A stretch of DNA of 64,000 nt from Pycnopodia helianthoides (GCA_032158295.1 CM063247.1:12134399-12198398); one strand, 5' to 3'; positions 1 through 13,184 are shown, counted from the first letter of the stretch. The notes: generated by a model not told the origin, from the sequence alone. Numbers and translations are program-made.

Positions 1-1
1 T

Positions 2-3000
2 CTATTCTAAGTCTTGCAAATTAATTGTGCTTTCTCGGAACCCCCCAATCGACGACTCTGCCTCGTGGTCAGTCTGAAGGAAGTCCACTCCACTAGATGA
101 TGGGCAGTGGGGGTGACCACTTGCATCAGCAACGGGCAAGAGGGTTGACACATTGAGGTCACCCGATGACGGGTCGGGGGTCGTGGGATGAGAGGTCAGC
201 TGGAAGGCTAGTTCACTCTCGTCTGGGGGGTCGTCCTGAAAGATGAAATCAAACAGAATGGAGGAAAATTATTACACAGAAAAAAAAACCCAACAAAAAC
301 AACATTTTGGCCAACCCTAACTTGTTTTCAGTGTAATAGGAAAAACAACGCTTTTTGTTTATTTGGCATTAAATAATAATAATATCTGAATTTTCTGTTC
401 ATTAATCATAATAATAATAACTAGTTCTTATATGGCGCATTTTACAATAACATATCAATGCGCTTTACATTAGAGCCATGGTCATTGGGCCAATAGCGTT
501 CCTGTATTTTTCTCAGCTCCCTGAAGAGTAAACAGCCCTGGGCTTCAGTGGCGCTCTGAAGGCTTTTTCATACACAATATCAACCTCTACCCTCACAGGT
601 ACCCATTTATACCCCCTGGATGAAGTTTTGAGTTTTAAGAGTTAGAAGTTTTGGGCTTGTTTTAATCTCCATCTGAACTTCCAGATCTTTCATTTCAGTC
701 TCAGTCTTGAACCTTTTATGTCTTGATCTCATACTGCTAGGTGTTCACAACACAATGAAGGGTATACTCGGTGGTCTAGTGCTTAAAAAATCTGTGCTAG
801 AGTGTTGGGGCCATGGGTTTGAGTCCCATCCGAGTAGTATACCCATTAGCAGGACCCAGTAAACACAGAATATACAGTGCTTATCCCTATATAGTTTGTT
901 GGGCTAACATTATAAAAGAAAAGGAAGGTGTCAATTTTGTTCTTCTCTTTTGGCTTGCCTCTTTTTAAGTTTAACAAATGGGTTTTGAGAAGGTGTTTAA
1001 ATTGATCCAGAGTTTGTGCCTCTTTGATGTTTTGGGGGAGTTTGTTCCAAAGAGTGGTAGAAGGCGTAGACAAGTGTATGACTTTGCTGGAAATTAAAAA
1101 ACTGGTGTTCAAATTTTTCACTTACAATACCTTTACATGTAAACGACAGATATAACAGGGTGTCCAAATTTAAAACAGGGTGTCAAAAAGACACCTTCTG
1201 GCTAACACTATAGTGCGTAGCCAAGGATACAACTATTGACCCCACTTGAAAACACCTCCGCAAAATGCCCGTTGACCATATCTGCCATTTTGGGAGTCAA
1301 TTCCTTCGTGTACATTTTGACTTCCAAAATGGCAGACGGCATAGGTGCACGTTAGTGCGCTTTGCGTTGTGCAAGGAGTCAATAGGTGAGAAGAAAGGTT
1401 TTTGTACACAATCCCTGATGCAAATCATTACATCTATTGAAACGATGATGATAAGCTGTGCATCTAACCTGTAAGAGCTGTGTCTGTACGTAGCGTGTTC
1501 CTGTTGCGGGATCGCGTAATGTTAACGATGCACTGGTTGTCATACTGAAGCTGGTTGGAATGTACGATGATGAGAGGGATCCGTCTGTCTCCGATTCACC
1601 ACTCTCTGAATTTCCTGCTCGGGAGAAGTAAACAAAAAAAGAGAGTTTCAGTTTCCATCAACGTATAACCAATGTATAATCCAAAATGGCAGACATTTCG
1701 TGTTGCTATAGAAATGAGACATCTGTCAGAAGGGTTTGTATATTAATATCACTCCTTACTTGTACTTCTCCATTTCTTGCCACCTGGTCGATACATAAAG
1801 TCCGTCCTGGCAGACCCGCTCCAGTTCTCGTGGTGTAGACCACCAGCGCCGCCGCTCGACGTGGCAGCGGCCCCTTCCTGTCGCGCCGGAGAGTTGACAA
1901 AATTCACTGGTGCCCCGGTGGTATCCACTATCAACCCGACACTGGTGTAAGGTGTTGGGGCGTTGGACTGGCTCTGATTGGCTGAGGTATTCGTTGAGGT
2001 GTCCGTTTTCTGGCCGTTAGGAGAACTTTGATTGGCAGTGTTGCTGTTGGGGCCGTCATCGGATTGAGTGATTCTGACGACTGAAAGTTTAATTGGATGA
2101 AGGGTTATATCAATAAAGTACATAGCAGTAGATGATTCATATACGTTATCCAATAAACAGGAAAACAAAGAGAAAATGTACAAACTAGTTGATATGCTAC
2201 ACACACAGATCCTTGTCATTTCATTGGTGGAACAAGCATCACATGTCATCCTTTGTTTTGCCATGTACACTGACGTGACAGTCCAAAATTTAATGTAGTC
2301 CAATATGAATAATTATAGGATGCTTTGAACACTTCGCAGCGACATTTCCAAAACTAGTCCTTCCTGCCCATTCGTCCCAATGAAACAAGGTCATGTCATG
2401 GGGGACAAGGTTCATGTCCACAGGGAGTCGACCACATTGTTTAGAAGGGAGTTTTAGAAATTTCAGAGTGTGGGATGCTCTATTTCATGTTTATTTGGGA
2501 AATTTCTTTTTAAATGACAAGGATCCATGTGTGAGTTATATGAATACATTTTGTTCATATGCATTGTCGCAGAATATAATCGCGCAGTGAAATCTGGCTT
2601 TTTCATTTCACTTGGCTTCCAGCAGCGGCAGTACGAGGCAGCAGGGGTGGGCGGGCAAATGCTTCGATCACATGTACTTATGCACTTGTAACGGTAACCA
2701 GATATGATGAAACGGAGTATAAAACTATCTTTACTGTTACAGAGTATCTAGGCATACAACATCTTCAGTAATGACAAAAAGAAAGCCATTGAAAAAAAAA
2801 CAAAAAAACACAAACAAACAAAATATAAAAGCTTACTTTTTGGGGTTTGCAGAAGGCCAGGGTCCGTCATGGCATCAACCATTGCTTGAGGGTTCTCAGT
2901 TGGAATGTACACTAGTTCAGACTCGTTGCTTGAACCTGTGATAAACAACAACACTATTTACAATCCAACAAGGAAAGGTGAAGTTTTAATGAGACAGTAC

Positions 3001-6000
3001 ATATATTTTGTTAACACTTTAGAAAATCTGCCCCCCCCACCTCTATAGATCTATGTTTAAACTTCAATACTGAAATTCTTATACCAACAATTCTTATACA
3101 TAAAAACATGGTGGCATCTTGCATCTTGCACCATGCTTGCACCAACGTCACATGCGGCTACTATCTGCCACACTCACCAGAGTGGGATTCAACTTGCAAA
3201 TGGGTAAAACGCTGCATGGCCTAAAATGTGCACTACACTGTATAAAACACAGGGACATACCACTCCCAAAATGGCACAACCAAGATTATTGTGATGACTA
3301 AAGCAGGTCATATGGTCAGGTCGATTGGGTCAATACACAACATTAAATTTGGGAAAACCAATGAACAAATATAAGAATACAGAGAGTGTTCCAAAACACA
3401 ACCACATACAGAAAGTATTCAAAATGTAAAATAGAGCAGACATTTAAAATGTTTCCATTGACACCAACCAAACCAACAAACAAACAAACACCCCAACAGA
3501 CAAAACAAAAAAGGCAAACAAAAGATCTGTGATGTCACTTACTTGGTAGCATTACACTGTGCACAGTCAGGATGTGTTTCTTCAATCCGTCCTTGGTCGA
3601 GTAACTTTGGTCACAGTCATCCATTGGACAGGTGAACTGTGGCTTCTGCTTGGCGGTGTACCCTTCCTTATGGCGTCTGACATGCATGTACAGGCTGCTT
3701 CTTGAGGCAAAGCGGGCATTACAATCTAGATAACAAATAGTTGTTTTATATGAAATTAATATAGGATCGCCTTTTAATTTGAATAACAACAGCATAGCAA
3801 AGGATGAACTTTCCCCAAAGTGAGAAAAATAATGTAAATAGCTAAGCCTGTTTGATCAGATGATTCATAAAAATACATGAATGTACAAATTCAACAACAG
3901 ATCGTTATCCTACATTAGGTAACATTTTATGGCAAGTTGACCAACTATACTAAACCATTCAATTGTACGGGTTGTGTATAGTGGCACAGCCGTGCACGGA
4001 ACTAACTGTGTACAGTTGACTCTCGACCAGATCTCGACCAGTTGACCAGATCTCTGGGACTGGCCAAATTACATCTTTACAACAACAACATTTTCATTAT
4101 AAGAAGACAGCAAAACAAAGAAATACCAAGCAGAAATGAAATTTAGGACTTCAGAATGCACTCTTTTTAAGCAAAACTTCTTTATAACAGTGTTTTTTTA
4201 TAACGAGGGTTGACTGTGTACTGCAAAGATGCATTCACCACATGATACAGGCATGCAACTGTAACTTCACCAAAAAAGAGGAAATTACAAAATTTCAATG
4301 ATTTTGTACAGTATTTTTCAATTTTGAATAATAAAACTGAGAATAAAAAAAGAGGAAATCAGCTGATCCGAGGAAAAGTTGCATGCCTGATGATATCATA
4401 CTGCAGGCTGGCATAGTTTATCTATCATTCAAAACCACAGTGGATGATATTGAATGGTTAGACAGGAGGAGGGTTAATCAATGAATAGACCTAAACAAAA
4501 AAGCTCAATAAACATTTCCGCAAATTTAACTCACAAAAAAATAACAAAAACAATGACATTATAAATAAATATTTGTAACCCATTTTTTTAAACAAAAAGA
4601 TCAAAGTGCTGTACAAAAGAAAGAAGAAAAACAGGAATAAGGTTTCAAGAAAAATAAGGTTGGAAGACATTCCTGATGATAGAAGCAAAGTCTGTTACAT
4701 TGCTGGGCAGATAGTTCCAGCTACTCCAGACAAAATACCACACAATTTACAAGAGCATCAATAAAATCACAATACATTCATCAATGTCAAATATACAAGC
4801 AGTAATATTAGTCAATAAAATAAATCACAGGAAGAAAGCATATATATATTTTGAAAATCGAATGAGAAAAATAATGCATTTTTAATATACAATGATCATG
4901 AAAAAGAGCACACAAACTGTTTAAATTGCATTTCATAATAATAATAATACATTATTTGTATATATAAAGAGCTTGATAAATGGGTGTCTTAAAGCATTTT
5001 TTTTTTTTACAACAGGCAGCTATTATGAGTGATAAAATCCGGTCATTTATTGCGTCTTGAAAGGGTTTACAAGATGATGTAGCGCAGTCTGCTGCCACGC
5101 ACGCCAGAAACACTGAGGCAAGCCCCTTCTCTTAATAATAGACCTTATGCATTGACATCATCAAGCCGACATCTTAGAGGTAAACCGATTACGAAACAAT
5201 GTAAAACGCAGAGATTCGTACCGCGGCGCACAGGGTTGACCAATGATCATCTTCCTTTTGACCCCTAGGCGAGGGCACCCTATTCAAATGATGCCATGTG
5301 CATAAGGTCTATAAGTGAACTGGGTTCTTTTTATATGCAATACAAAACACACCATCTTGAGCTAGGTGCATGAGAACGCTCCGCAACAACGCTCAAACAA
5401 ATGCAGTTGACTCAATGTATTTGTATTAGCTACTTTAGATTTACCTTTCTCAGGGCAGGCGAATGGTTTCTCACCGGTGTGAGTTTTCAGGTGAGTCTTG
5501 AGATGTTCTAACCGAGTGAAGAGTTTTTGGCATCCCGGACGGTCGCATACGTGTTTCCTGTCCCCCGTGTGTTGCACCATGTGACGGCTAAGCTTCTGTA
5601 TACAGGTAAATGCCCATGTACAACCCTGTAATACAAGAAACACAATATGACACGATTAAATTGCAATTTAACAGCTTTTCTCTTAAAAAACAACGATAGT
5701 GGCCTGAAATGTTTTTTTAAGATGCCAGACAGAAATACATAAATATCTCTGGGTATTTGGTTGATTCCATTTTAACGCCATATTCCATTCGACTTCAACT
5801 AATCTTCAAAAATACATTGATTTATGACACCATGAGACAAAAACATTTTGTTATTAATAAAACCAAAACAAACAACAAACCAACAAACAAACACAGATTA
5901 TTCAGTTACTATGGAGAAAATGAATGACACATTTACCATTTGCATAACTTCACCCTCATAACGCATGCAAACAACATTGGTAAATGTCGAAGAAACCCGT

Positions 6001-9000
6001 ATTCGCACTTTATGTGACCCAACATTATTAAACGGCAAAACCTGTGAACGGGTAATTCATCAGCGGAGTCACAAGAAAATAGTAGGGAAAAATATTATAT
6101 ATTCCCACTGTTTTCAAACATCTGGGTGTTGGCCTCGCAAGATCAAAACTATTTTTCAAAGTGTTCCATTACTTTTCCATTCATTCTGTTCCAAAGAGTT
6201 TTCCATTAACAAACCTACCTCTGCTGTACATTTGAACGGTCTCTCCCCAGTGTGTGATCTCATATGAAGCTTGAGCCGACAGGCCTTGTTGTAGATTTTA
6301 TTACATCCTTCGACGAGGCAAGGAAATGACGTCTCATTTCGCTCGTGGATACGTAAGTGGGATCCCATACCACACGTTGTGGTAAAGGATTTATTGCAGC
6401 CAGGATATGCACATCTGATTTATAAAGGAACGAATGAATTTTATTTTCATCATATTTTCAAAATAAGCATTACAAAAAAAACCTTATAAATTAAGCCCTT
6501 TTCACACTACTCTATTCCCCGTGGGCAACCCTGTGGAATAACAGTCGGCCTTTTCACACTATGATCCCTTTACCCCCTGTCTGCCCCCTGTCTGCCCCGG
6601 CAAGTGGGCATACCCCGGGGAATAGCCACCCCTGCTCCGGAGTAGGGGTAAGCGGTACACCCCGGAGTATTTTTGAAACATGCAACAGGAACACTGTGGA
6701 ATAGGGACCTAGGCAGGGATAGTGTGAAAGTGCGCCGGGGGTAACCGTAGGTAAAACAAAACCGGCCTCCGGGGCTGTATTCCACGGGGGAAAGAGATGC
6801 AATGTGAAAAGGGCTTATGTGTAAAGTTAGTGTGAGTACAGGTGGACCAATCCAGGGCCCAACATACCCATTGGACTGCTGCCCCCAGTCCAGTAGTTTC
6901 AGCATTAAGCTGGTAACCTCATAATAGAAGAATTCCCGCTGTGTCCAGACGCTTTTTATTTCCAGGGATATGAGATGAGTTTTAAATGAAACTAAACAAA
7001 TGGCCAAATGACAAGGGTAATCTAAATACTTTACAACCTGAGCACCATAATTGATAAATTGCAAATATTGGCGCTAATTAGATGTCCATATTATTATTAT
7101 ATAAAGAAATCTGCTCACTTGATCCGTCGATCAGGAAAGTGGATACGAAGGTGGTTCTTCAGTTTGATCATTGTAGGAAAAGCCTGATTGCAGTCTTTGA
7201 CGTCACAGACAAACAATTCCGACCGATCATGTCTCTTTCTGTGCATTTTGAGGTTGTAGATGGTGGAGAAGGGAGCGTTGCATACGTCACACTGTCAATA
7301 AATAAATTTAAAAAAAAACATTTTGATTTGGTCTTGCCTGATCCAATCTCAACTGCCTTGATCTTCACAACATTGTTAAAATACTGTTGCCGGTTTGAGT
7401 CTTCTCTGAATATCTGCACTTGGACTTGGAGTCTGCACTGAAGCAACCTCGTCCTCATGGTTTACTTTATTTCCAACCATGTTTACAATAGTAAACCCTG
7501 GGAGGGAAACTCCTTACTTAGACCCTGATTGGACAAAACCAAATGTTAACCTTTGTCAAAACAGCCGGCCGGCAACCAATGTACAAACAGGCTATTAAAT
7601 CTGGTACCGGACCACGAGACCATGACAAAGATGTGAATTTCGAAAAGCAGCCAGACTATTCTAATTTGCATACGTATCCAAAATTTTTGGATATGCAAAT
7701 GATCCAATACCAAGGTGAGAGAGCGGTCAACCTGGTACTGCTCGACACACCCTGGGGACGAGGTTGGCACTGAAGGGCCCAATAACACAATTCTCTCCCG
7801 TCATTCTATTCACCACTTCAAGTCGGATGGCATTGCAACGTCACAGCTCAAGTTTTTGCCAACCAAGGTAGGAAAAATATGGGAAGCCATAAATGCAAAG
7901 CAAAAACAGATAGCCACAGTTTGTAACAAATGTTACACAGATATTCATATTTGTTTTTCAGAAAGGTTGCAGCAACGTTGAATTTTGTCACATTATCTGT
8001 TTAATAACACGATTGAATGTTTTGCTAACATTCCGCCATCCATTTCAACCAGTGCGGTTTGTTTGTCAACAATAGAAAGATTTATATCCTCAAATCTTTC
8101 TGGACCGGCCTACCGCAGATGGCTTATTACGGCAGGAACAACTTTGGAGCATCCTCATTTTTTGGCTAAGTAGGTAAGTCTGAGCTTTCTGAGATTCCAG
8201 CATGCCATGGCAGATTGTAGGTTTGGCTTTCGGCCGAGGTTCTGCGAATCACGGTGAGTGCATACCAAATCCATTCATTGATACTGCACCATGCAATGCC
8301 TCAAAACACAATGTAATGAAAAAGTAATGCCCGACTAGAAAATGTCTTCCCGATTGAAACCGAAGTCTTTAACTTACATGAAAAGGTCGTTCACCCCCGT
8401 GGCCTGCAAGATGTCGCCGAAGTTTGTACAATGTTGGAAACGTCCAATCACATCCGTCAACAGTACACTAACAACAGAGACATAAACTTTGTTATAAAAT
8501 ATACTGTATCAAAATAAAACAACAAAAAGCTACAAAAGTAAACTGCCTCTAGCTACTGGACAATCTCGGTGGTCTAGTTGATGAGACATCTGCTCTAGAA
8601 TGGCAAAGGTCGTGGGTTCGAATCCCACCTGAATAATACACCTTTGTTTTTTTTCCCACAGAACTCGGGGAAGTACTGAGTAAACAGTGCTGCGAAATGG
8701 TAAAACCAAAAAATACAATTTGTTTTTCCCACAAAAAATTTTATAGCAACTCTTGATAACGCTCACTTCAAAGTTAAATATAAAGATATACAAAAATATT
8801 TTTTTTATTCTGTGATTGAGCATTTCATGTAGGCTCAACGTGTGTGAGTGTAAACCTGAAAAAGGAATCCTCAATGAATCTTTCATCTTTACCAGACCAC
8901 TTGTTTGTCCATTTCAATTGGGTTGCATTTTGATGGATTGAGCAGGATGTTGGTTAGGATTAAATTACCTTATGCGGCCTATCATCAGCATGGATCAGTT

Positions 9001-12000
9001 GATGAAGTTTTAATTTCTTCTTGGTTGTGAAGATCTCGTTGCAACCTTCAAATGTACAGCACATTACCTTTTCCTTTGAAACAATATAAAAGTGAAGATT
9101 TAATTATACAGGGATAAAAGAGAAAGCAGCAAGGTCTTAAATGCCCATTCATAAATACCTGGGACAGTTTATCCATTCTGATTGGTCGAGAGGACATCAC
9201 ATGGCCATGTTTAAAAGTGTGATATACATGTAAACACAGTCAGAAGTGTATACACATAAACTGGCAACTTTTTATCAAAGAGGGCGCTATCACGAACTCG
9301 CAAATTTGGTAGGTGGCATAGTTTATTTTGCACAAGTTTGAAACTTGCGTGCGATAGTTTGAAGCTTGTATCGGTAAAATTATCAAGAACCAGGCCTCGG
9401 CGGGTTTAAACCACTAGTTAAAAACCTCTTCACCACACATTGATTCCCTTATTTAAAACCGGCAGGGTCCTGGCCATGCGATAAAGGACCCGAGTCGAAC
9501 ACAAGCTCCTTTTTATCACGACCCTGCAAGGTTTTAAACGGCAAAACCCAGGTCACTACTCTTTTGTTTCCATTCATAAATAGCTTTCTATTAAAATTGT
9601 CCAAAAACCTTAAAAATTTGAGAACATACATGTGTATGACGGTTTAGCCTCAGCTCGCCTCCACTCTGCTTTAAATTTCTAAAAGAGTGTTTAAGACATC
9701 ATGGCCGACATTCCAGTTGTCTTTATTTTTAATGCCATTACAATTTTTCTGAGGCTTTTCTGATTTTGGCTTGGGGTGTAACATATAAACAAGTGTAACA
9801 TAAGAGTAAATTTCTAGTGAGGGGCCATTCAGAATAATAAATGTTTTAAAATGTTGTCAAATTTGTTTCCAAATTGTGGGTGGGGTCAAAAGAAATGACT
9901 GAAAATCGAAATTCAGTTTACAAATAAAAGAAATAAAACCCAACATTTTTAAGGGGGAATTAACCAATGGGCTCTTCCAGATCGTCTGTTATGTCTGTGG
10001 ATCTCTTCTTATTGGTCAATCTTGTTTCAATAGCCGACCTCCATGCCTGATGGGGAGATGGCAAAAAATTTCCTCAACTACAAAGTTGCATGCTGGAAGC
10101 CAGGAAAAGCCATTGAAAACTCATGAGCTGGGTGACTATTGATCTAAAATATCTGCTTCATTTGAGGCATCACTTTGTTCTCCAGTGTATAAGGTATATT
10201 AAATATTTAAAAAGCAATATTTGGGGCAAGTCAAAACAAACTTGACAAAAAGATCAAAATTTTAAAATGTTGGTTATTCTGAATTGACCCGCAAGTGCAA
10301 GAACACACTGCTCCAGTGATACCAAAAGGGAGTTTGACTCCAAACTTTAGGAGCAGCAACGAAGATGTATTCAAGAAATGACAAAAGACACTTAAAATCA
10401 AATAATTCCTCATCTACAAACTGACAATCCCCAAAACAGTTTTATCTGTAAAATATTTGTCACCAGGCATAATTTTTTGACCATGGGAAAAAAGCAAAAA
10501 ATTGTATACAGTTCAAGAGCTGATTTGCTATAAATATATGTTTTAGAGACTTTTCAGGCCATTTAGTAACAATTTTGCAGATTTTTCTGAGGGCAAAAAT
10601 TGGAAATCAGTTCAGATTGAGTGAGGTAGGAGGACTATCATGCCTGGTAGTGGTAACGCAACCTGGTAAACTTGGTTTCTTACTTCTTTGACATTCCGTT
10701 TGTTCTGGAGGTAACCTGTTGTAAAGCTCTCAGATGAATCACCAGATTCTGAAAGTGATAGAAACACAAAATAAAGTGACATTTAAAAGCAAGGTATGAC
10801 CATTGTTTTAAAGAAGCGTAACTTTCTAACCGTTTTTTCTAGTTTCAATAATACTATCTTGGGGTGAGCAATTGACTGGTATGAGATTTGAACCTGCGAC
10901 ATCAAGGTTAGCGTGACAGCTTCTACCAACTGAGCTATCTAGCCCTTATGTTGGCGGTCTCCCTATTTTGTCAATATCTTTGTTTGGGGGTGCCAGTCGG
11001 ATCAGAAGCCATAAAACTGTAACTGCGTATAACAAGATCACACCCAAGTTTACAATACAACAGAACAGGGATCACCTTAGGCAATGACTGGCACCTCTTG
11101 ACAAAATAGAGAGAGGCCAACATTAGTGCTACTCCTAGAACTATCTTGAGGTTTGTTCCGCTATCGTAGCGGAATGAACAGGTAGTTCTAGGAGTACATT
11201 TAGCGCTAGATACATACAACTCGGCACTAGAGCTTCAAGCATGTGTCTGGAAGGCGCGTGGAAGTTTGAGCGATGAGTTGCAGTCGGCAACATGTTCAAA
11301 ATAAACAAATCTGCTCCTTGAATAAGATGATGCACATAACCGTGAAGGTGCTTATTTTTAAGTGTTTTGCTCAAGGACACAAGTGTCATGACCAGGATTC
11401 GAACCCACAACCTGATAACTCAGCAACCAGAACTTGAGTCTCATGCACTATACCGCTCAGCCGCGACACGCTAAGGGAGGTACTTTTGTGCCCGACAGAA
11501 GAGTGTGTTAGCTTTAGCCTTTAGAGTAATTATAGGAACTGTTCTTTTTCTTTTTTCTTTTTTTAGGGGGGGAGTAAATCCCTCTGCAACATTTTGGGCA
11601 TGGTATAGCAAAACAAGAGACTGATGTAAAACAATTTCAATGCTGTACCTAATTCAGTCTTTATTAGTCCAGTCGTTGCAGATTCTGTTTCTATGCTTGG
11701 GACTACTTGAGTGTTCAAACCAACAGCTGTGTTGTCTCCACTTCCATCAACGACACTCGCAGCTACTGTTGAACCATCTGTAGATAGAATATTTCCACTA
11801 ACCAATCCTGCCACTGGGACTGCAGACTGTTGCTCAACAACCCAATGACTACCGATTTGCAGCGACGAGGGCAATTCAGTATTAAGTGATATAGTCCCGA
11901 TGGGGGCCGTTGCTACCGATTCAGCATCCACGGTGACGCGGAATCGCTGGGTGGCACCAGTGTTTCGGTCTCGGCTTGTTATGATGTACATGATGGGTTG

Positions 12001-13083
12001 TCCCAGCGACGCACCGCTCGCCGGGATTGTCGCTACATTAAGCTCCAACTGACCAGGATTCAAAATGCTCACAGCTTGTGGATCGATGATCGTGGGTATC
12101 GTGTCGGCGGAATTGGACAACGGTGCCGACACACTCAACTCTGCTGATGTTGGTTCACCGCAGACGGTCTTGTTGTCGCTCTCCGAAGTTGATGGTTCGA
12201 GACAAGCAGTGGAATGAGATGGAATACTTGTGACTATTTCCCCTGGAGAGATGTTCACTCCTGCAATAACATTCACAATCCCCGCATTTTCTGGAAGACC
12301 TACCAAGTTCAAATCGCGGACACTAAAACCACTGCCGTCCCCCAAATCGAGGACCGACGACCCTCCTCCTCGGAGTCCTCCTCCTCCTGCAGCAGACATG
12401 GTGGCCAATGTAGTTGCAAGTCTCTGGTGATTGTTTCCAGCTTCAGAATCTATCGTTATCATCTTCGATGTGTTCACACTCAGCGAGCCTATTTTTGGGG
12501 AGTTGGACTTTGAAGTAATCAGCATGGGAACGGCATCGTGATGCTGCGCGATTGCCACCGGTAGCGCCATAGACGCCACTACTTCCGGGTTGTGTTCATC
12601 CACTGTGTGGGTCAAATTCACGGGGCTATCTCTGCCGTCGTCGTGTTCACCATGTCCCCGGACTCCCCGCAAGTGCAAGTCACCGTCCAACGGCAAAATG
12701 ACAGCGTTCTGACCCTCTAAAAAAGGTGATTCTAAAGCCACGTTCACGGAGGTGTGCGAACTGTTGTTGTCGTCACTGCTCCCTTCGCCGACGAACATAA
12801 GGATGTCGTCGGGAAGTCTGTCCTCGCAATTTTTCTGACAAGACAAATTATGTGCGGCTTTTTCCCGTTCGTCGCCGTCTTCACTGCCGCCATCTTGATT
12901 TGAGAGATTCTCACTTGATACTCCAGCCAATATCACAGGAAAACTGTCCTGACTTTGATCACGATTCACCAACTCTTGGCCTATTTTCAAGTCTTTGGCA
13001 CCCAGGGAGTCTGCCGGAGAATTTGTGAGATGCCCAAATGTTGGTAGAGGCCCCTGGTCTTCGAATATTGGATTCCCGTTCAT
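2..13083 (-). CDS. ZXDC: ZXDA/B/C-type ten-finger C2H2 zinc-finger transcription regulator, 12 coding exons, complete
   Basis: Exons in transcription order: 11649-13083, 10684-10748, 8969-9073, 8378-8467, 7119-7291, 6219-6414, 5445-5625, 3543-3725, 2837-2935, 1760-2080, 1469-1614, 2-235. Phases agree at every junction and give about 1075 aa, with the stop at 2-4. Exon 1 encodes a long acidic, Ser/Gly-rich N-terminus (residues 1-478) without a recognisable domain. Ten C2H2 fingers follow at about residues 506-805, including YNKACRLKLHMRSHTGERPF and ARFASRSSLYMHVRRH, which match the human ZXD finger array as I recall it. Fingers have C-x4-C spacing except the third (C-x2-C), and the tenth ends H-x4-H. 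The C-terminal 270 residues are Ser/Thr-rich and acidic. Human ZXD proteins are nuclear and co-activate MHC class II transcription with CIITA. That role cannot be assumed in an invertebrate. No 3'UTR lies inside the window. A CRE sits 94 bp upstream of the ATG. Orthology to the family is firm; assignment to ZXDC rather than ZXDA/B is not. Confidence 0.93.
416..615 (-). mobile_element. tRNA-derived SINE, family B, tail fragment
   Basis: This segment is the reverse complement of the 3' body of the full-length SINE at 59031-59366. Shared blocks include the region around ctcagctccct and the block reading caacctctaccct. The tRNA head is missing. Confidence 0.6.
761..905 (+). mobile_element. tRNA-derived SINE, family A, copy 1
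   Basis: A box-A-like stretch (GTGGTCTAGT) and a box-B-like stretch (GGTTTGAGTCCC) are spaced as in a tRNA. The tRNA-like part is bounded by complementary ends (ggtatactcgg and ccgagtagtatacc). A short body ending near 'cagtgcttatcc' resembles the bodies of the copies at 8541 and 23571. It lies in a ZXD intron. Confidence 0.6.
955..1125 (-). mobile_element. Non-LTR retrotransposon remnant (C-terminal end of reverse-transcriptase ORF)
   Basis: The minus strand encodes a peptide with STTLWNKLPQNIKEA followed by FKHLLKTHLLNLKRGK. This WN-x-LP, then F-K-x-x-L-K-T-H-L pattern is typical of the extreme C-terminus of LINE reverse-transcriptase polyproteins. Only the tail is present. It lies in the last intron of the zinc-finger gene and abuts a SINE in the opposite orientation. 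Confidence 0.6.
4013..4215. mobile_element. MITE-like element, copy 1 (ends CAGTTGACTCTCG / CGAGGGTTGACTG)
   Basis: The ends are imperfect inverted repeats, beginning CAGT and ending ACTG, like pogo/Tigger-type DNA transposons. The inside shares blocks such as agcaaaacaaagaaa and ctttataacagtg with a second copy at 44489-44672. There is no transposase ORF, so it is non-autonomous. It lies in the ZXD intron between exons 7 and 8. Assignment to the pogo/Tigger group is inference from the end sequence only. Confidence 0.5.
5138..5313. mobile_element. MITE-like element with ATAGACCTTATGCA terminal inverted repeats
   Basis: The element starts ATAGACCTTATGCA and ends with the reverse complement TGCATAAGGTCTAT, about 175 bp apart. 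Elements with related ends (TAGACC...GGTCT) and a shared internal block (gcgccctcactgag or its complement) occur at 14896-15032 and 54958-55111. There is no coding capacity. It lies between ZXD exons 7 and 8. Confidence 0.6.
6492..6817. mobile_element. GC-rich MITE with TAAGCCCTTTTCACA terminal inverted repeats
   Basis: The left end TAAGCCCTTTTCACAC is matched by TGTGAAAAGGGCTTA at the right end. Similarity extends imperfectly inwards over 50 bp, around the shared blocks CCCCGTGG and GTGGAATA. The interior is far richer in G and C than the surrounding AT-rich intron and contains several short palindromes (ccccggggaa, ctccggag). It sits between ZXD exons 5 and 6. Confidence 0.65.
8541..8707 (+). 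mobile_element. tRNA-derived SINE, family A, copy 2
   Basis: A box-A-like GGTGGTCTAGTTGATGAGAC is followed by a box-B-like GGTTCGAATCCCACC. It shares its 5' leader (aactgcctctagcta), head and the 3' end (gtaaaacc) with the copy at 23571-23762. It lies in a ZXD intron. Confidence 0.65.
10873..11120 (-). mobile_element. tRNA-headed foldback SINE, family C, partial copy
   Basis: On the minus strand a tRNA-like sequence (TAGCTCAGTTGGTAGAAGC, then GGTTCAAATCTC) is preceded by a block containing ccctattttgtcaatat. The inverse of that block (gacaaaatagagag...caacatta) recurs at about 11100-11117, so the segment can fold back on itself. This is the layout of the better-preserved element at 18310-18545, but the second tRNA head is missing here. 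Confidence 0.5.
11129..11196. repeat. Long hairpin, arms about 32 bp
   Basis: The arms start at tactcctagaact and end at agttctaggagta, with gtttgttccgcta and tagcggaatgaac flanking the loop. The inner arms recur at 27949-27992, so this is probably the end of a dispersed element rather than a gene-specific structure. Confidence 0.6.
11345..11470 (-). mobile_element. tRNA-derived SINE, family B, head fragment
   Basis: This is the reverse complement of the head of the family-B SINE. It carries GGTTCGAATCCTGGTCATGA (box B region) and a box A region near ctgagcggtatagtg. The body is missing. Confidence 0.6.
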
Positions 13084-13176
13084 TGCGATTCACACGGGTT
13101 TCTACCGATAAAAGAGAGGGGCTCTCCGGCTAAATCTCCTGTGTTCACACATTATGCATTGTGAAATGCCAGAATG

Positions 13177-13184
13177 TGACGTCA
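13177..13184. promoter_or_regulatory. Perfect CRE palindrome (TGACGTCA) upstream of the ZXD start codon
   Basis: TGACGTCA lies 94 bp upstream of the ZXD ATG, where a core promoter or 5'UTR is expected. It is the consensus binding site for CREB/ATF bZIP factors. The match is exact. Use in vivo is inference. Confidence 0.5.

Noticed and set aside
7082..7441. Plus-strand ORF of 119 codons
   Set aside because: It is antisense to ZXD exon 5, whose minus-strand reading gives two clear C2H2 fingers.
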